Assembly (NCBI RefSeq): GCF_014699135.1
Contig: NZ_JACOFT010000001.1
Location: 434,001-498,000 of the forward strand
DNA from: Cognatundibacterium aquatile
GTDB lineage: Bacteria > Pseudomonadota > Gammaproteobacteria > Burkholderiales > Burkholderiaceae_D
DNA: 64,000 nucleotides
Reading direction: 5' to 3'
Shown one piece after another: positions 25,592-36,318 of the stretch. The position numbers were made by a program, and so were the translations under genes. The notes under the pieces were generated by a model. It was not told the origin of the DNA. It did no database searches and saw only the letters and a program-made list of their open reading frames with translations. Position 1 is the stretch's first letter. Every line of letters begins with the position of its first letter.

Positions 25592-27304
25592 TCAGTGGGC
25601 ACCGGTCGCGGAACTACCTGGTGCGAAGCGATCCAGGACGTGGCTGGTCATGCCCTTGGCTAATTCTTCTTCACCAAAGAATACGGAACCGATGCCCTCG
25701 TTATGCAACAGGACGGATTCTTCTTCGTTATGGGTACGCAGAATGATTTCGATAGCCGGGTTGAGCGTGCGTGCCGTTTCAGCCATCTGGCGGACGTTGA
25801 TCGTATCCGGTGTCGCCACCACCAGCATCGCAGCGTTGGCGATATGTGCCTGAATCAGCACAGCCGGATCGCCTGCATTACCTGACACGGCGGCGCGACC
25901 GTTTTTACGTAAATCTTCTACCACTTCACGGTTTTGTTCTGCCACAACGTAAGGAATACCGCGTTCATCCAGTGCTTTCGCAATACGTCTGCCGACACGA
26001 CCGTAGCCGACCAGCACCACTTGTCCCTCCAGATATTTGCGCTCGGTACTCATAGGTAGTTCGGCGTAAGGGTCGAGATTAACTTCCAGGCGACGTGCCA
26101 ATGCCGAACGATCCAGTATCCAGCGGCGGAACGGTGATATCGCGGTAAAGACGAAAGAATTCAGTGCGATAGAAATCAGTGCGCCCGCCAGAATCAGATT
26201 GACACCTTCGGCTGGTAACAAACCGATGGATTTTCCGAGCCCGGCCAGAATGAATGAGAATTCACCGATCTGGGCGAGGCTGGCGGCAATTGTCAGCGCC
26301 GTATTCAGCGGATATTTAAAGACCAGTACCAGCGTGGCCGCCGGGATGGAGTTGCCCAGCAGGATAATCGCAACCACGCCCAATACATGCAGCGGCCGGT
26401 CAACCAGCACCGACGGATCAAACAGCATACCGACCGAGACAAAAAACAGTACCGAGAATGCGTCGCGTAAAGGCAGCGATTCTTCTGCGGCACGATGACT
26501 GAATTCGGATTCGCGCATGACTGAACCCGCAAAAAATGCACCGAGCGCGAATGACACTTTGAATAATTCGGCCGCACCATAGGCAATACCAATCGCTGTT
26601 GCGATCACGGATAATGTGAACAATTCACGCGAACCGGTGCGCGCAACCTGCCACAGCATCCACGGCAACAGGCGTCGTCCAACGACCAGCATCAGTACAA
26701 TAAATGCAGTGACTTGCAGCAGTGTCTGACCTATTGTTGACCACAAAGAACTGCTGTTGGCCACTGCAGTATGACTGCCGAGTATGCCAGCCAATGCAGG
26801 CAGCAACACCAATACCATGACCGTTACCAGATCCTGTACCACCAGCCAGCCTACGGCAATTTTGCCATTCATGGTATCGAGCAGATTGCGTGCTTCTAAT
26901 GACTTCAGCAACACTACCGTGCTGGCACAGGATAAGGACAAACCGAATACCAGCGCCGCACCAAATGACCAGCCCCACCACGAGGCAAGCCCGATACCGA
27001 GTAAAGCGGCACATCCCATCTGCACGATGGCTCCCGGCACGGCGAGACGTTTGACAGCAAGCAGGTCGGCAGGCGAAAAATGCAGGCCTACGCCGAACAT
27101 CAGCAACATGATGCCGATTTCAGAAAGCTGCGAAGCGATATTGACGTCGGCCACAAAGCCTGGCGACGCCGGTCCGATAATGATGCCCGCTACAAGATAA
27201 CCAACTAAGGCGGGTACTTTAATCCGTTCAGCGATGAAGCCGAGAATGAGTGCGACACCAAAAGCGGCCGCGACAGTGGTGATCAGAGATACGCCGTGAT
27301 CCAT
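25592..27304 (-). CDS. ybaL: CPA2 cation:proton antiporter, YbaL/RosB type
   Basis: 570-aa inner-membrane protein. About 12 hydrophobic segments (residues 5-395) form the Na+/H+ exchanger fold, with the YbaL-like start LITTVAAAFGVALILGF and GPASPGFVAD. A cytoplasmic RCK/TrkA-N domain follows (about 415-535; VVLVGYGRVGRRIAKAL binds a nucleotide). Proteins of this group exchange K+ or Na+ for protons and respond to osmotic or envelope stress. The start has AAAGGG five bases before ATG 27304. Convergent with map, 53 bases apart. The 350-base gap on its other side (27305-27655) shows no supported feature. Confidence 0.88.
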   Translation of the reverse strand: MDHGVSLITTVAAAFGVALILGFIAERIKVPALVGYLVAGIIIGPASPGFVADVNIASQLSEIGIMLLMFGVGLHFSPADLLAVKRLAVPGAIVQMGCAALLGIGLASWWGWSFGAALVFGLSLSCASTVVLLKSLEARNLLDTMNGKIAVGWLVVQDLVTVMVLVLLPALAGILGSHTAVANSSSLWSTIGQTLLQVTAFIVLMLVVGRRLLPWMLWQVARTGSRELFTLSVIATAIGIAYGAAELFKVSFALGAFFAGSVMRESEFSHRAAEESLPLRDAFSVLFFVSVGMLFDPSVLVDRPLHVLGVVAIILLGNSIPAATLVLVFKYPLNTALTIAASLAQIGEFSFILAGLGKSIGLLPAEGVNLILAGALISIALNSFVFTAISPFRRWILDRSALARRLEVNLDPYAELPMSTERKYLEGQVVLVGYGRVGRRIAKALDERGIPYVVAEQNREVVEDLRKNGRAAVSGNAGDPAVLIQAHIANAAMLVVATPDTINVRQMAETARTLNPAIEIILRTHNEEESVLLHNEGIGSVFFGEEELAKGMTSHVLDRFAPGSSATGAH

Positions 27305-27655
27305 TCAATCCCTTTCTTCAGACAGCCCGGTGAGCATGACTGACAATGTTACTGAGGTGATACCAGTGCGTGCACTGGCGCAGAAGCTTTCCTGGTCTCT
27401 GCCGTGGATGGCAAGACGATACGCAGCATGTGCGTGGAAAGGTAGTGTATCGCAGAGCGTGTGGTTACCATTCGATCAAGCTCAATGGTCGTGCCTGCGG
27501 GTGAATTTATTTCTATGATACTTTGCTATGTCAATATCAGACAAGCAATAAGGCGGTCACTTATCAGATTCCACTCATCGCAACTTGTCGCCGCATCTCA
27601 CAGACAAATGAAAAATTTCGTTAAATGGGGTTAATTTATATTAAAAAAATCTAAT

Positions 27656-29236
27656 TTGACATCACCTGAAATTGCAACTGAGGCTAATCTTCGGGCTGAA
27701 AACAGTCAACTGTCAGAGATTCTTATGGCCAATACAAGCAAATACTACATAGACACCATTTTCGCGAGGGCGGACAAAGTTATTTTGGCCGTGTTGGGCG
27801 GAATGCAGATATTTTCATTTGCGCTCGCCGACTGGTATGGAACATGGATACTCTCTTTTCTGATCGGTCTGCCTGTACTATTGATTTCGATCGCTCTTGT
27901 CTATGCAAAACCGGGGCAGTTGCTGACCCGTCTGTTCAATGGATGCGCAGTCATGATTTATTGCGCTTTGCATATCCATCAATCAATGGGGATGACAGAA
28001 ATTCACTTTGGTATTTTTGCATTCCTGGCGTTTTTGGTGATTTATGGTGACTGGCGCGTGATATTGGCGTCCGCAGTCGTGGTGGCAGCGCATCATTTCA
28101 GTTTTAATTATCTGCAGGAATTAGGCGTCGGTGTTTTCTGCTTTACCAAACCAAGCTGGCTGATTCTGCTCACGCATGCTGCTTATGTGGTGGTGGAGGC
28201 CGCGGTTTTGTCCTATATCTCGCTGATGATCTATAAAGGGCGATTACAGGAAGGTGAGTTGATGGACTATACGAAGGCGCTGAATGGAGAACAGGGCAGG
28301 GTCAACTTACGTGATCACAATACACATCCGGCCAGCGAATCCGGCATTGTGTTGCAGCAAGTGATTACGACTTTGCATGACGCTGTGCGTAACGTCAAAG
28401 AAGGGGTCGATTCTATCGTGGTCGCTTCATCTGAAATCGCCACCGGCAATTCTGACCTTTCCCGCCGTACTGAAGCGCAGGCAAGTTCCTTGCAGGAAGC
28501 TGCCAGTTCCATGACTCAGCTGACGCACTCCGTGAAGATGAATGCGGATAATGCTTACCATGCAAATGAGCTGGTCATTACCGCCTCTGATATTGCGAGT
28601 AAGGGGAACGACATGGTAGGGCAGGTTGTCACGACCATGGGTTCAATCAAAGACAGCTCAAGAAAAATCGTCGATATCATCAGCGTTATTGACGGTATCG
28701 CATTCCAGACCAATATCCTCGCTCTGAATGCAGCGGTGGAAGCCGCGCGTGCCGGCGAACAGGGGCGGGGTTTTGCCGTTGTTGCCAGCGAAGTTCGTAA
28801 TCTTGCTCAGCGCAGTGCGGGTGCTGCCAAAGAGATCAAGGCGCTGATTGATGATTCGGTGGATAAAGTCGAACAGGGCAGCCAGCTTGTTGATAAAGCC
28901 GGTCAGACCATGGAAGACATTATGCTCAGTGTGAAGAAAGTAGCCGACATCATGCACGAAATCGCGCAGGCGAGTCAGGAACAGCGCGGTGGAATTGAAC
29001 AGATCAGCCTGGCCGTCAGCGATATGGATGAGATGACGCAGCAGAATGCGGCATTAGTTGAGGAAGCGGCGGCAGCAGCTGAAAGTATGCGTGAACAGGC
29101 TGAGAAGCTGGAGGGTGTGGTTCGTTTGTTTGTGATCGCTGAAGGCAACACGAATAATTTCCATCAGCAGCAGAGTCAGTACGCGCAAACGAAAATACAA
29201 AGAACACCAGCCACGCCGGTTGCCCGACTCAGATAA
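27656..29236 (+). CDS. Methyl-accepting chemotaxis protein without periplasmic sensor
   Basis: 526 aa. Five to six membrane helices fill residues 40-210, with a few residues between them and no periplasmic ligand domain, and no clear HAMP. The cytoplasmic signalling domain is complete, with the tip [20 protein letters not shown] and Gln/Glu-rich methylation helices. Sensing must therefore occur within the membrane or through partners, for example redox or energy state. Start is uncertain: TTG 27656 gives the longest form, ATG 27725 ([10 protein letters not shown]) is a good alternative; neither has a strong RBS. Confidence 0.87.
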   Translation: MTSPEIATEANLRAENSQLSEILMANTSKYYIDTIFARADKVILAVLGGMQIFSFALADWYGTWILSFLIGLPVLLISIALVYAKPGQLLTRLFNGCAVMIYCALHIHQSMGMTEIHFGIFAFLAFLVIYGDWRVILASAVVVAAHHFSFNYLQELGVGVFCFTKPSWLILLTHAAYVVVEAAVLSYISLMIYKGRLQEGELMDYTKALNGEQGRVNLRDHNTHPASESGIVLQQVITTLHDAVRNVKEGVDSIVVASSEIATGNSDLSRRTEAQASSLQEAASSMTQLTHSVKMNADNAYHANELVITASDIASKGNDMVGQVVTTMGSIKDSSRKIVDIISVIDGIAFQTNILALNAAVEAARAGEQGRGFAVVASEVRNLAQRSAGAAKEIKALIDDSVDKVEQGSQLVDKAGQTMEDIMLSVKKVADIMHEIAQASQEQRGGIEQISLAVSDMDEMTQQNAALVEEAAAAAESMREQAEKLEGVVRLFVIAEGNTNNFHQQQSQYAQTKIQRTPATPVARLR

Positions 29237-29303
29237 TCGCTGAACCTGACGTGAGCTGTGGTTGATTCCGAAAACGCCGGGTCATCTGTTCGTCTTTTTC
29301 CCG

Positions 29304-30272
29304 TCAGACCGTTGTCGTTGATTCGGCGTGATCTCTGTCGGGACGCTTCCATGGGTCGATGTGTGTCATCAGGTTGAGTACCCGGTGTCGCATCATCACG
29401 CGTTGCCGGGCTTCGACGGCGATGTCGTGTCCTGCTTCCACCGTGATTGTCGCATCGACTTCAATATGCGCATCAACCACGATCATGTCACCCATTTTAC
29501 GGGTATGCACATCGTGGACGTCAATCACACCCGGGGTTTCCAGCAGTGTCTGACGTATTGCCTGTACTTCCTGATCATCGGCAGCGCGATCCATCAGGTC
29601 ATGCAGCGCTTCCCAGCTGAACTCCCAGCCCATCTTCGCCACCATAAAGCCGACGATCAGCGCCGCAATCGGGTCAAGAATCGGGTAACCAGCCAGATTG
29701 CCGATAATACCCAAAGCGACCACCAGCGACGAGGCTGCATCTGAGCGGGCGTGCCAGGCATTGGCAACGAGCATGCTGGATTTTACTTTTTGTGCAATGG
29801 TCAGCATGTAACGGAATAACAGCTCTTTGGAAATCAACGCGCTGCCAGCGACCCACAAAGCAATGCTGTGCACCTGAGGCACGCTTTCCGGTGATTCCAG
29901 CTTTCTGAATGCTGACCATAACATGCCGATACCAACCGCTAACAATAACATGCCAAGTATCAGCGACGCTGCTGTTTCAAAACGCTGATGTCCATAAGGA
30001 TGATCTTCATCCGCATCTTTTTTACTGTGATGGCTGGCAAACAGAACGACAAAGTCTGCCACCAAGTCGGATAGCGAGTGTATGCCGTCGGCGATCAGTG
30101 CCTGCGATTTGCCGAATATACCGACGCTGATCTGCAGCGCGGTCAGCGCAAGATTAACGACAACGCTGGTCCAGGTGCTGCGTGCAGCAGCGGCGTTGCG
30201 TTCCGCCGCAGTTTTATAGTCGTCTTCTGTGTCGTCATGCGTATCGTTGTGCATATCGTTGTGCATCATCAT
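29304..30272 (-). CDS. Cation diffusion facilitator (CDF) metal exporter
   Basis: 322 aa. Six membrane helices carry the two halves of the transport site: ADGIHSLSD in helix 2 (H65, D69) and NAWHARSD in helix 5. The C-terminal cytoplasmic domain (about 225-310) contains DVHDVHTRKMGDMIVVDAHI. It exports divalent metal (Zn, Fe, Co or Mn) against protons; the metal cannot be fixed. The N-terminus MMMHNDMHNDTHDD is His/Asp-rich and made of 12-bp repeats, so the exact start among several ATGs is uncertain. Confidence 0.87.
   Translation of the reverse strand: MMMHNDMHNDTHDDTEDDYKTAAERNAAAARSTWTSVVVNLALTALQISVGIFGKSQALIADGIHSLSDLVADFVVLFASHHSKKDADEDHPYGHQRFETAASLILGMLLLAVGIGMLWSAFRKLESPESVPQVHSIALWVAGSALISKELLFRYMLTIAQKVKSSMLVANAWHARSDAASSLVVALGIIGNLAGYPILDPIAALIVGFMVAKMGWEFSWEALHDLMDRAADDQEVQAIRQTLLETPGVIDVHDVHTRKMGDMIVVDAHIEVDATITVEAGHDIAVEARQRVMMRHRVLNLMTHIDPWKRPDRDHAESTTTV
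30243..30266. repeat. 12-bp direct repeat at the CDF gene start
   Basis: ATCGTTGTGCAT occurs twice in perfect tandem, giving MHND-MHND on the minus strand, with a third degenerate unit (THDD). It multiplies possible start codons and metal-binding residues at the N-terminus. Confidence 0.7.
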
Positions 30273-30429
30273 AAATTTGATTTGACATTTCCTGAGCTGA
30301 TCAGCGTCGCGCGGATGAAACTCTCAATGAAATGATGTTCTGTGAAAAAATTATTTTTAATAGAATAAACGATCTGTCTTCCGGGTAAAAAGTCAGCCGC
30401 GTGTATCTCTCGCTGTATCTGGCTTCCGA

Positions 30430-32088
30430 TCAGAGATGATCCGGCAAAGGTAACGCAAAATTTTCCTCTCTGAACATCCGCGTACAAATGGCAACATATT
30501 CAGCATCTAACTGCTTACCTGCAAGCAGTTCAATTTCATGTAGTGCTTTTTCTATGCCTAAAGCCGGTCGATAAGGTCGATACGAGGCCATTGCTTCGAC
30601 GATATCCGCGATCGCCAGTACGCGTGCTTCCGGCAGAATTTCATTTCCCTGCAATCCACGCGGATAGCCGGAACCATCTATTTTTTCGTGATGTTGATAA
30701 ACAATTTCTGCAACAGGCCACGGGAACGGTATGTCTTTCAGTATCGTGTAACCGGTGTACGGATGTTCGCTCATCAATAGAAACTCAGCATCACTCAGGC
30801 GCTTCGGCTTGGTCAGAATTTCAATCGGAATCGCAATTTTTCCTATGTCATGCACGACTGCCGCCATTTGCAGTGCTTGCAAGCGATCGCTACTCCAGCC
30901 CAGCCGCTGCGCAATACCACAGGCAATCACAGATACTCTGTCCTGATGGCCTGAAGTATAAGGGTCACGATTTTCCATTGTTTTTGCCATTGCACGGATT
31001 GCCGCGCCCAGGGCATTGGATAAGTTCAACTGTGCTGCTTCACGCTGCTGCCGTTCGCTGTCGATCACGGCATTCTGAGCAAATTTATTCAGCCCGTGCG
31101 CAATTTCTCCCGCCAGATGCTCGAATAATTCCAGCATAGTTTTGCCGAAAGTCTCAGGCTCTGACGAGTAAACCGTTAAGGCGCCATGTTGTTCGTGTTG
31201 ATATTTGAATGGAACGGCAACGCTGGCACGAATATTTTCCTGTTTTGCTTTTTCACTCCATGGCGTAAAGCCGGGATGGGTTTCAGCGTCTTTCATCATC
31301 AGGGTGAGGCCGCTGCGTATCGCCAGCCCGGTCGGGCCTTGTCCCCAAGGACTGTCTTCCGCCCAACTGACGGACAAATCCGTCAGATAGTTTTTGCTGC
31401 AACCGGATCCGGCGGCAATACGTACACGTTTGTCTGCGGTGTTTTCGGCGATACCAACCCAGGCAAGAACGTAGCGATGTTCGTGCGTTAAGGCTTCGCA
31501 TACCAACTGCATTAACTCTTCTGCTGAACTTGCCTGTGACAGTGCCAGTGCGGCGCTGGCATACGCTGATAATTCCCATTTCTTCGCCGCCAGTTCATAT
31601 TCAGTGTCTGCGATGGTTTGCAGATTTCTGAAACTGCCTATCAGCTGGTAACTACCCTGATTTTCAAACATCGTTGCCAGTGAGACTTCCACCGGGATCA
31701 GTTGCATCGTTTTTGTCTGTATATACAGATCTTTGAGAACGGCAGGTGTCGATACGGTGAGCAGAGTCGTGTGCAGGGAGCTGCGCTCGTTTTCTGGAAA
31801 CAATAATTGATATGACATGCCTATCAATTCTGCCCGATCATATCCAGTCAGTAATTCACTTGCCCGGTTCACATCAAGCAACTGACCAGAAGCCATATCT
31901 ATTGCAAACAGGGGAAACATTGAGTGATTCCAGGCCATCGTATGTAAATCTTCATTACTTGCCGTTTTATTTATATCGGCTACAGGGATGTCCATATTTG
32001 AATAATCACTAAATTTATTATTGAATAACATGCGTGGTTTGGTGGCCGATATCCGCGACCTGAGCTCAAACGCAGAGGGATATAACAA
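30430..32088 (-). CDS. PAS-GAF-HD-GYP phosphodiesterase
   Basis: Up to 552 aa. A PAS domain (about 55-150) and a GAF domain (about 175-325) precede an HD-GYP domain (about 350-540) with HDIGKIAIP and HHEKIDGSGYPRGLQG. HD-GYP proteins hydrolyse cyclic di-GMP, shifting cells from biofilm towards motility, which fits a neighbouring chemoreceptor. No membrane helix, so it senses cytoplasmic signals. Start uncertain: TTG 32088, ATG 32031 and ATG 31995 all lie before the PAS domain and none has a good RBS. Confidence 0.88.
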   Translation of the reverse strand: MLYPSAFELRSRISATKPRMLFNNKFSDYSNMDIPVADINKTASNEDLHTMAWNHSMFPLFAIDMASGQLLDVNRASELLTGYDRAELIGMSYQLLFPENERSSLHTTLLTVSTPAVLKDLYIQTKTMQLIPVEVSLATMFENQGSYQLIGSFRNLQTIADTEYELAAKKWELSAYASAALALSQASSAEELMQLVCEALTHEHRYVLAWVGIAENTADKRVRIAAGSGCSKNYLTDLSVSWAEDSPWGQGPTGLAIRSGLTLMMKDAETHPGFTPWSEKAKQENIRASVAVPFKYQHEQHGALTVYSSEPETFGKTMLELFEHLAGEIAHGLNKFAQNAVIDSERQQREAAQLNLSNALGAAIRAMAKTMENRDPYTSGHQDRVSVIACGIAQRLGWSSDRLQALQMAAVVHDIGKIAIPIEILTKPKRLSDAEFLLMSEHPYTGYTILKDIPFPWPVAEIVYQHHEKIDGSGYPRGLQGNEILPEARVLAIADIVEAMASYRPYRPALGIEKALHEIELLAGKQLDAEYVAICTRMFREENFALPLPDHL

Positions 32089-32248
32089 GTCACACAGGAA
32101 GTGTGCGCATTGTAATAGATATGGCTGTAATTAACTAAATCCTCGGGATGACAATTATTGTTAACTATGATTCCAGGGTAAGCGGATGTTTGCTGAGACA
32201 GGGTCGACAGTGGACACCCTGAGTGCTCAGAAATGATGGAATGACTAT

Positions 32249-32281
32249 AAAAAAAGCCCGCAGTCTTTCGATTGCGGGCTG
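32249..32281 (-). terminator. Rho-independent terminator
   Basis: On the minus strand AGCCCGCA...TGCGGGCT forms an 8-bp stem followed by seven T. It ends the metzincin lipoprotein gene. Confidence 0.85.
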
Positions 32282-32287
32282 TTCTGG

Positions 32288-34933
32288 TTAGTGTTGAGTT
32301 CGTCGTATTGAATCTAAGTGCTTCGGCAACAGATTCGGATCTTCGTAGACCAGATTTCGTGGCCTGTCACTCATCGTATCTTTACGGACAATTTCTTTGA
32401 CTGGCTGCATCGTTGGCAATACCGCACCAGAATTTACGCCTAGCGAAGTACGTGCTAAAGGCAATACCAGATTGTCCCAGTCGTTGAAATCCTTGAGTAC
32501 CCTCAGGCTTGTCGTCGTATCCGGATTGTGGATGTTGAACGCAAATGTGCCGCTCGTCTGATTATTGCTGTTATCCCAGTCCGCATAGGCGCCAGCAACT
32601 GCGCCACGGCCGATATTCAGAGATTCGTTCAGGTTATTTTCATCCAGATCGATACTGCTGCCGTTCGAATAATCCATGATAAAGCTGTTGCCGCAAGGCG
32701 AATTATCGATGTTGCAGAGGCTGAGACCAGTAGCCTTGGCGTAGGTTTTGTTAGTCAGATAAAAGCGGTTAGCTGCCTGTGCGCCGCTTGGATTTGCACT
32801 TAATCCTTTGAGCTGATACATATAGTTCATGATGCTGTAATAGTTGGGCTTGTAATTATTACTTTCATTTCCGCCATGGTTGAGGCCAAGATTATGACCA
32901 AATTCATGCATGAACGTCGCTGCCTGGGCGTTGACTAACAGATTGAGTTCTGCTCCTGGGGTGGTCGTCAAGCCGCAACTTCCAAGGGTGATAATAAAAT
33001 CATTGCCGCCCATTTCCCCCAAGCCACTGGAACCGCAACTACCGTCCACTTGCTGAGAATTCCCCATAATGACGTAATGGAAAATCAGCTTACGACGTAC
33101 ATCAAGGTTAGTCCGTTTTACATCGTACAGATTGGTGCAGCCTGACGTCGTAACCTTGTCATAATCCAATGCCAGACATGGAGTATAAGGCACAGATTTA
33201 CCGCCACCAAGGTTGAACGCTCCCGGATTGATTGTCGGGGAGAATAAATTACCTGCATCGATATGCAAGGCAATTTTTTTCTTGCCAGCACTGTAGACTT
33301 TATTGGCAAAAGTATCGACCAGTTTTTGTGCTGCTTCCGGGCGCAGAATGATGCCAGGGTCGTTGCTGTTCATGCTGTCAATTTGCATAAACACATCACG
33401 TTGACCCGGGCGAGCACCCATGGCATAGAGATCCAGCCCAGCAAAAGTTTTACCATTAATTTTTGCACTGTCAGGGATGCCGTCGCCATCAGAGTCAACT
33501 ACGCCGACACCGACGTCATTCGGACCTGCCGGGGTAGCAAAGTTGACCGAAGACCAGTCCGAACCTGTATTGTTATCCGTCATTCCAGATGCAGCCAGGC
33601 GGACGATAGAGTAGCCATACTGGGTTTTATCAAAAGGAAGCGCTGGTGCATTGGCGCCAGTCCAAGCACTGGCAGTTGTCGGGCTCGTGCTGTTGTTGCC
33701 AAAACGAACGACATCAGCGGTTTGACCACCTTTGATCAGTTCAATAAAACCTGATGATGTCCAGAAAGGTTTTTGTGCGCTGTTGCCAACATAAACAATC
33801 TGTTTACTATCGACAGGGTTATCCACGGTTCTGCTTGAGACTACCAGATACGATTTTGGTGGAATAGTAACTGACGGCATTGGGAAAGTCGTCGGCGTTG
33901 AATAAATCGACCCCTGATCCAGATAAGTGCTACGCAATGTATAGTCGGCCAGATTGATGCTGGTAGTTGCATTCGGGTTATAGACTTCGAACCATGTGGA
34001 TCCGTTACTGTAATAGTCTGAAGAGACTTCAGAAATCAGCAGATTTTTTACAGTTTCCGCTGCGACAGGCTCTGTATTAAAGACGAAACGCTGCACATTG
34101 ATTTTATTGCCGTTCGTGAGCGTCATAACGCCGGTGGTATTGCTTGTCATCTCGAAGCTGACTACGCCCGGGCCGCTTGGCGAGAGGGACGCTGCTTTAT
34201 AGCCGCCAAACATCGATTGACCGTTAGAGTAGGATTCCAGGTTGCCACTGATCAGATTCGGTGCCAGCAACTTCGCGCTGCTGACATACCAGGTCGGCAA
34301 ACCATTGTCCTGATACATGAAGCTGCCGATGAAGGCTTGTGCTCCTTGTGCTTCTATGAAAAAACCGCGTCCACCTTCTTCCGGATTCCACCACCAGCCA
34401 CTTTGGAACTGGTCAGTAGAAGGCTGGAACGCGGTTGGGGTTGAAATCGGAAAAGCCTGAAGCGCGATCACCGTTGTCGCATTGCTGCCTGAGCTCGTGA
34501 CGCTTAACTGACCGGTTGTGCTGCTGTCGAAAGATGCAGTTGCCGTTGCGTAGGTCGTTGGTTGCGCTTGTTTATAGGTGCCCAGCAGAGATTGACCACC
34601 GGTATAGCGCAGGAAATCGCCACGGTAACTGCCATCAGGCTGTTGATTCATGGTGCTGACATACCAGGTTGACTCACCCGTTGTTTCATACATGAAACCG
34701 GCAACGAACAACTGGCTGCCCTGACGTTCAATCGCAAAACCCCGGCCACCTTCCGCCGGATTCCAGAACCATCCAGTTCTCGGTTGAACATAGTTTGCAG
34801 CCATCGCTTGCACGGAATTTCCGGCGGCGTTGTTGCTGTTGGTTGAACTTGTGTCCGGCGTACTGCCGCCACAAGCAGCCAGCGTGGCGATCAGCACGCT
34901 GCAGACGAAAGACTTAAGTAAATGACTGAGCAT
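32288..34933 (-). CDS. Metzincin-type metalloprotease lipoprotein with lamin-tail domain
   Basis: 881 aa. Signal peptide with lipobox LAAC (C21) from ATG 34933. Two similar modules of about 125 residues each begin GWFWNPAEGGRGFAIE (about 53) and GWWWNPEEGGRGFFIE (about 178) and contain a STWYVS/PTWYVS strand. A lamin-tail-like beta domain (about 305-445; SSDYYSNGSTWFEVYNPN) follows. The C-terminal catalytic part has the zinc motif HEFGHNLGLNHGG (about 673), with a Met in SIMNYMY as the likely Met-turn, so a secreted or surface-bound protease. Also DSDGDGIPD, a calcium-binding-like loop. Substrate unknown. Confidence 0.8.
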   Translation of the reverse strand: MLSHLLKSFVCSVLIATLAACGGSTPDTSSTNSNNAAGNSVQAMAANYVQPRTGWFWNPAEGGRGFAIERQGSQLFVAGFMYETTGESTWYVSTMNQQPDGSYRGDFLRYTGGQSLLGTYKQAQPTTYATATASFDSSTTGQLSVTSSGSNATTVIALQAFPISTPTAFQPSTDQFQSGWWWNPEEGGRGFFIEAQGAQAFIGSFMYQDNGLPTWYVSSAKLLAPNLISGNLESYSNGQSMFGGYKAASLSPSGPGVVSFEMTSNTTGVMTLTNGNKINVQRFVFNTEPVAAETVKNLLISEVSSDYYSNGSTWFEVYNPNATTSINLADYTLRSTYLDQGSIYSTPTTFPMPSVTIPPKSYLVVSSRTVDNPVDSKQIVYVGNSAQKPFWTSSGFIELIKGGQTADVVRFGNNSTSPTTASAWTGANAPALPFDKTQYGYSIVRLAASGMTDNNTGSDWSSVNFATPAGPNDVGVGVVDSDGDGIPDSAKINGKTFAGLDLYAMGARPGQRDVFMQIDSMNSNDPGIILRPEAAQKLVDTFANKVYSAGKKKIALHIDAGNLFSPTINPGAFNLGGGKSVPYTPCLALDYDKVTTSGCTNLYDVKRTNLDVRRKLIFHYVIMGNSQQVDGSCGSSGLGEMGGNDFIITLGSCGLTTTPGAELNLLVNAQAATFMHEFGHNLGLNHGGNESNNYKPNYYSIMNYMYQLKGLSANPSGAQAANRFYLTNKTYAKATGLSLCNIDNSPCGNSFIMDYSNGSSIDLDENNLNESLNIGRGAVAGAYADWDNSNNQTSGTFAFNIHNPDTTTSLRVLKDFNDWDNLVLPLARTSLGVNSGAVLPTMQPVKEIVRKDTMSDRPRNLVYEDPNLLPKHLDSIRRTQH

Positions 34934-35002
34934 AATTTGTCTGGTTTGATTTAAGAATAAGCTAAGTTCCGGCAGACGATGTGATTGCACACTCTGATCC
35001 AC

Positions 35003-35393
35003 GTTTGAAGCTTAGTTTTTACAAAAGGGGTGTTACGGGTAGAAACAGAGGAAGTATTGTTCAACATCTGTCTTTATTCAATCCCGAATTCAGTTGATAC
35101 AAGGTAAGAATCTTACAGAAGTATGAATCTTTGCATGACCTTGACTCAGATGAAGGAATCTTTACATATTCTACATTGTTAAGAGTAGAAAAGTTGCATA
35201 TTGATAATGGCTACAGATTTTTCAGAAGCCTAGAACATTACTGTGTTTTTTTATACACAAATATGGCATTCCCAGCCTGATAGTCGAAACGAAAGAACAG
35301 ACAAATTCAACGGCGATCTGGCACTCAACTCAGGCATTTCATGAACGATCTTGCGTCATGGCATAAAATCATGCCTTCAGCACAGGAAAGTTT
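35003..35393. other. AT-rich intergenic region, no gene seen
   Basis: About 390 bases between two divergent genes. It is AT-rich, with repeated GAATCTTTAC/AAGAATCTTAC-like words (35105, 35158) and no open frame with protein-like content. Promoters of both flanking genes must be here, but I cannot place them with confidence. Confidence 0.4.
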
Positions 35394-36263
35394 ATGAAAC
35401 GTAATCTGCATCTCCTCCTCATTGACCCGCAAAATGATTTTTGTGACGTTCCCGCCGATTATCTGATGACCGACCCTGTCAGCCGACAAATCGTCACTCC
35501 CGCTTTACCTGTGGCGGGCGCACATGCCGATATGTTGCGAATTGCAGAACTCATAGAACGCGCTGGCGCTGGGCTGTCCGACATTAGTATCACGCTGGAT
35601 TCTCATCACCGGTATGACATCGCCCATCCGCCTTTCTGGATGGATACCAGCGGAAAGGCGATCGCACCGTTCACCGTGATTTCGGCGCAAGATGTCAGGG
35701 ATGGACTCTATCTGCCACGTCAGTCGCAATCACTCGCCCGCACACTCGCGTATCTGGATAGTCTGGAAACGAATGGGCGGTATCAACTGATGGTGTGGCC
35801 GGTGCATTGCGAAATCGGTAGCTGGGGACATAATGTTCATGCGGATGTGCGGGCGGCTTACGGTCGCTGGGAGGATGCTGGCAGCAGCGTCGCGATGAAA
35901 CTGATCAAAGGCAGCAATCCCTGGACTGAACATTATTCTGCGGTGATGGCAGAAGTACCGGACCCGCAAGACCCTGCAACGCAGCTAAACCGCAACTTTA
36001 TCGACAGCTTGGCCGGAGCCGATCAGATCTACATTGCGGGCGAGGCTGGTAGCCACTGCGTCAAAGCGACAACAGAACACATCGTTGAACACTTTGACCC
36101 AACGCAGTTGTCAAAGCTGGTATTGCTGAGTGACTGCATCAGCCCGGTAGCAGGGTTTGAGGCGCAATATGCCAGTTTCCTTCACGATATGCAGCAACGC
36201 GGTGTGCAGATCGCCACCGCAGCCGATGTGTTGCCCGACTTAGTAGCGAATCAGGCGCGCTGA
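35394..36263 (+). CDS. Isochorismatase-like cysteine hydrolase, probable nicotinamidase
   Basis: 289 aa. The isochorismatase-fold triad can be read: Asp in LLIDPQNDF (D11), a Lys in SVAMKLIKG (about 166), and the nucleophile Cys in [13 protein letters not shown] (about 224). D-x-H metal pattern in LDSHHRYD. Nicotinamidase (PncA) converts nicotinamide to nicotinate; its place directly before pncB and an NMN adenylyltransferase gene makes that the most likely role. It is longer than typical PncA (about 210 aa), so substrate should be taken as inferred. Confidence 0.8.
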   Translation: MKRNLHLLLIDPQNDFCDVPADYLMTDPVSRQIVTPALPVAGAHADMLRIAELIERAGAGLSDISITLDSHHRYDIAHPPFWMDTSGKAIAPFTVISAQDVRDGLYLPRQSQSLARTLAYLDSLETNGRYQLMVWPVHCEIGSWGHNVHADVRAAYGRWEDAGSSVAMKLIKGSNPWTEHYSAVMAEVPDPQDPATQLNRNFIDSLAGADQIYIAGEAGSHCVKATTEHIVEHFDPTQLSKLVLLSDCISPVAGFEAQYASFLHDMQQRGVQIATAADVLPDLVANQAR

Positions 36264-36318
36264 ATTTCATACGCCAGCCATCATGCTGGTGTCTATCAAT
36301 TACCGTAAAGAATTTCAA

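Noticed and set aside
27305-27655. Small open frame of about 60 codons before the chemoreceptor gene
   Set aside because: No RBS at good spacing, Trp/Ser/Arg-rich product, no recognisable family.
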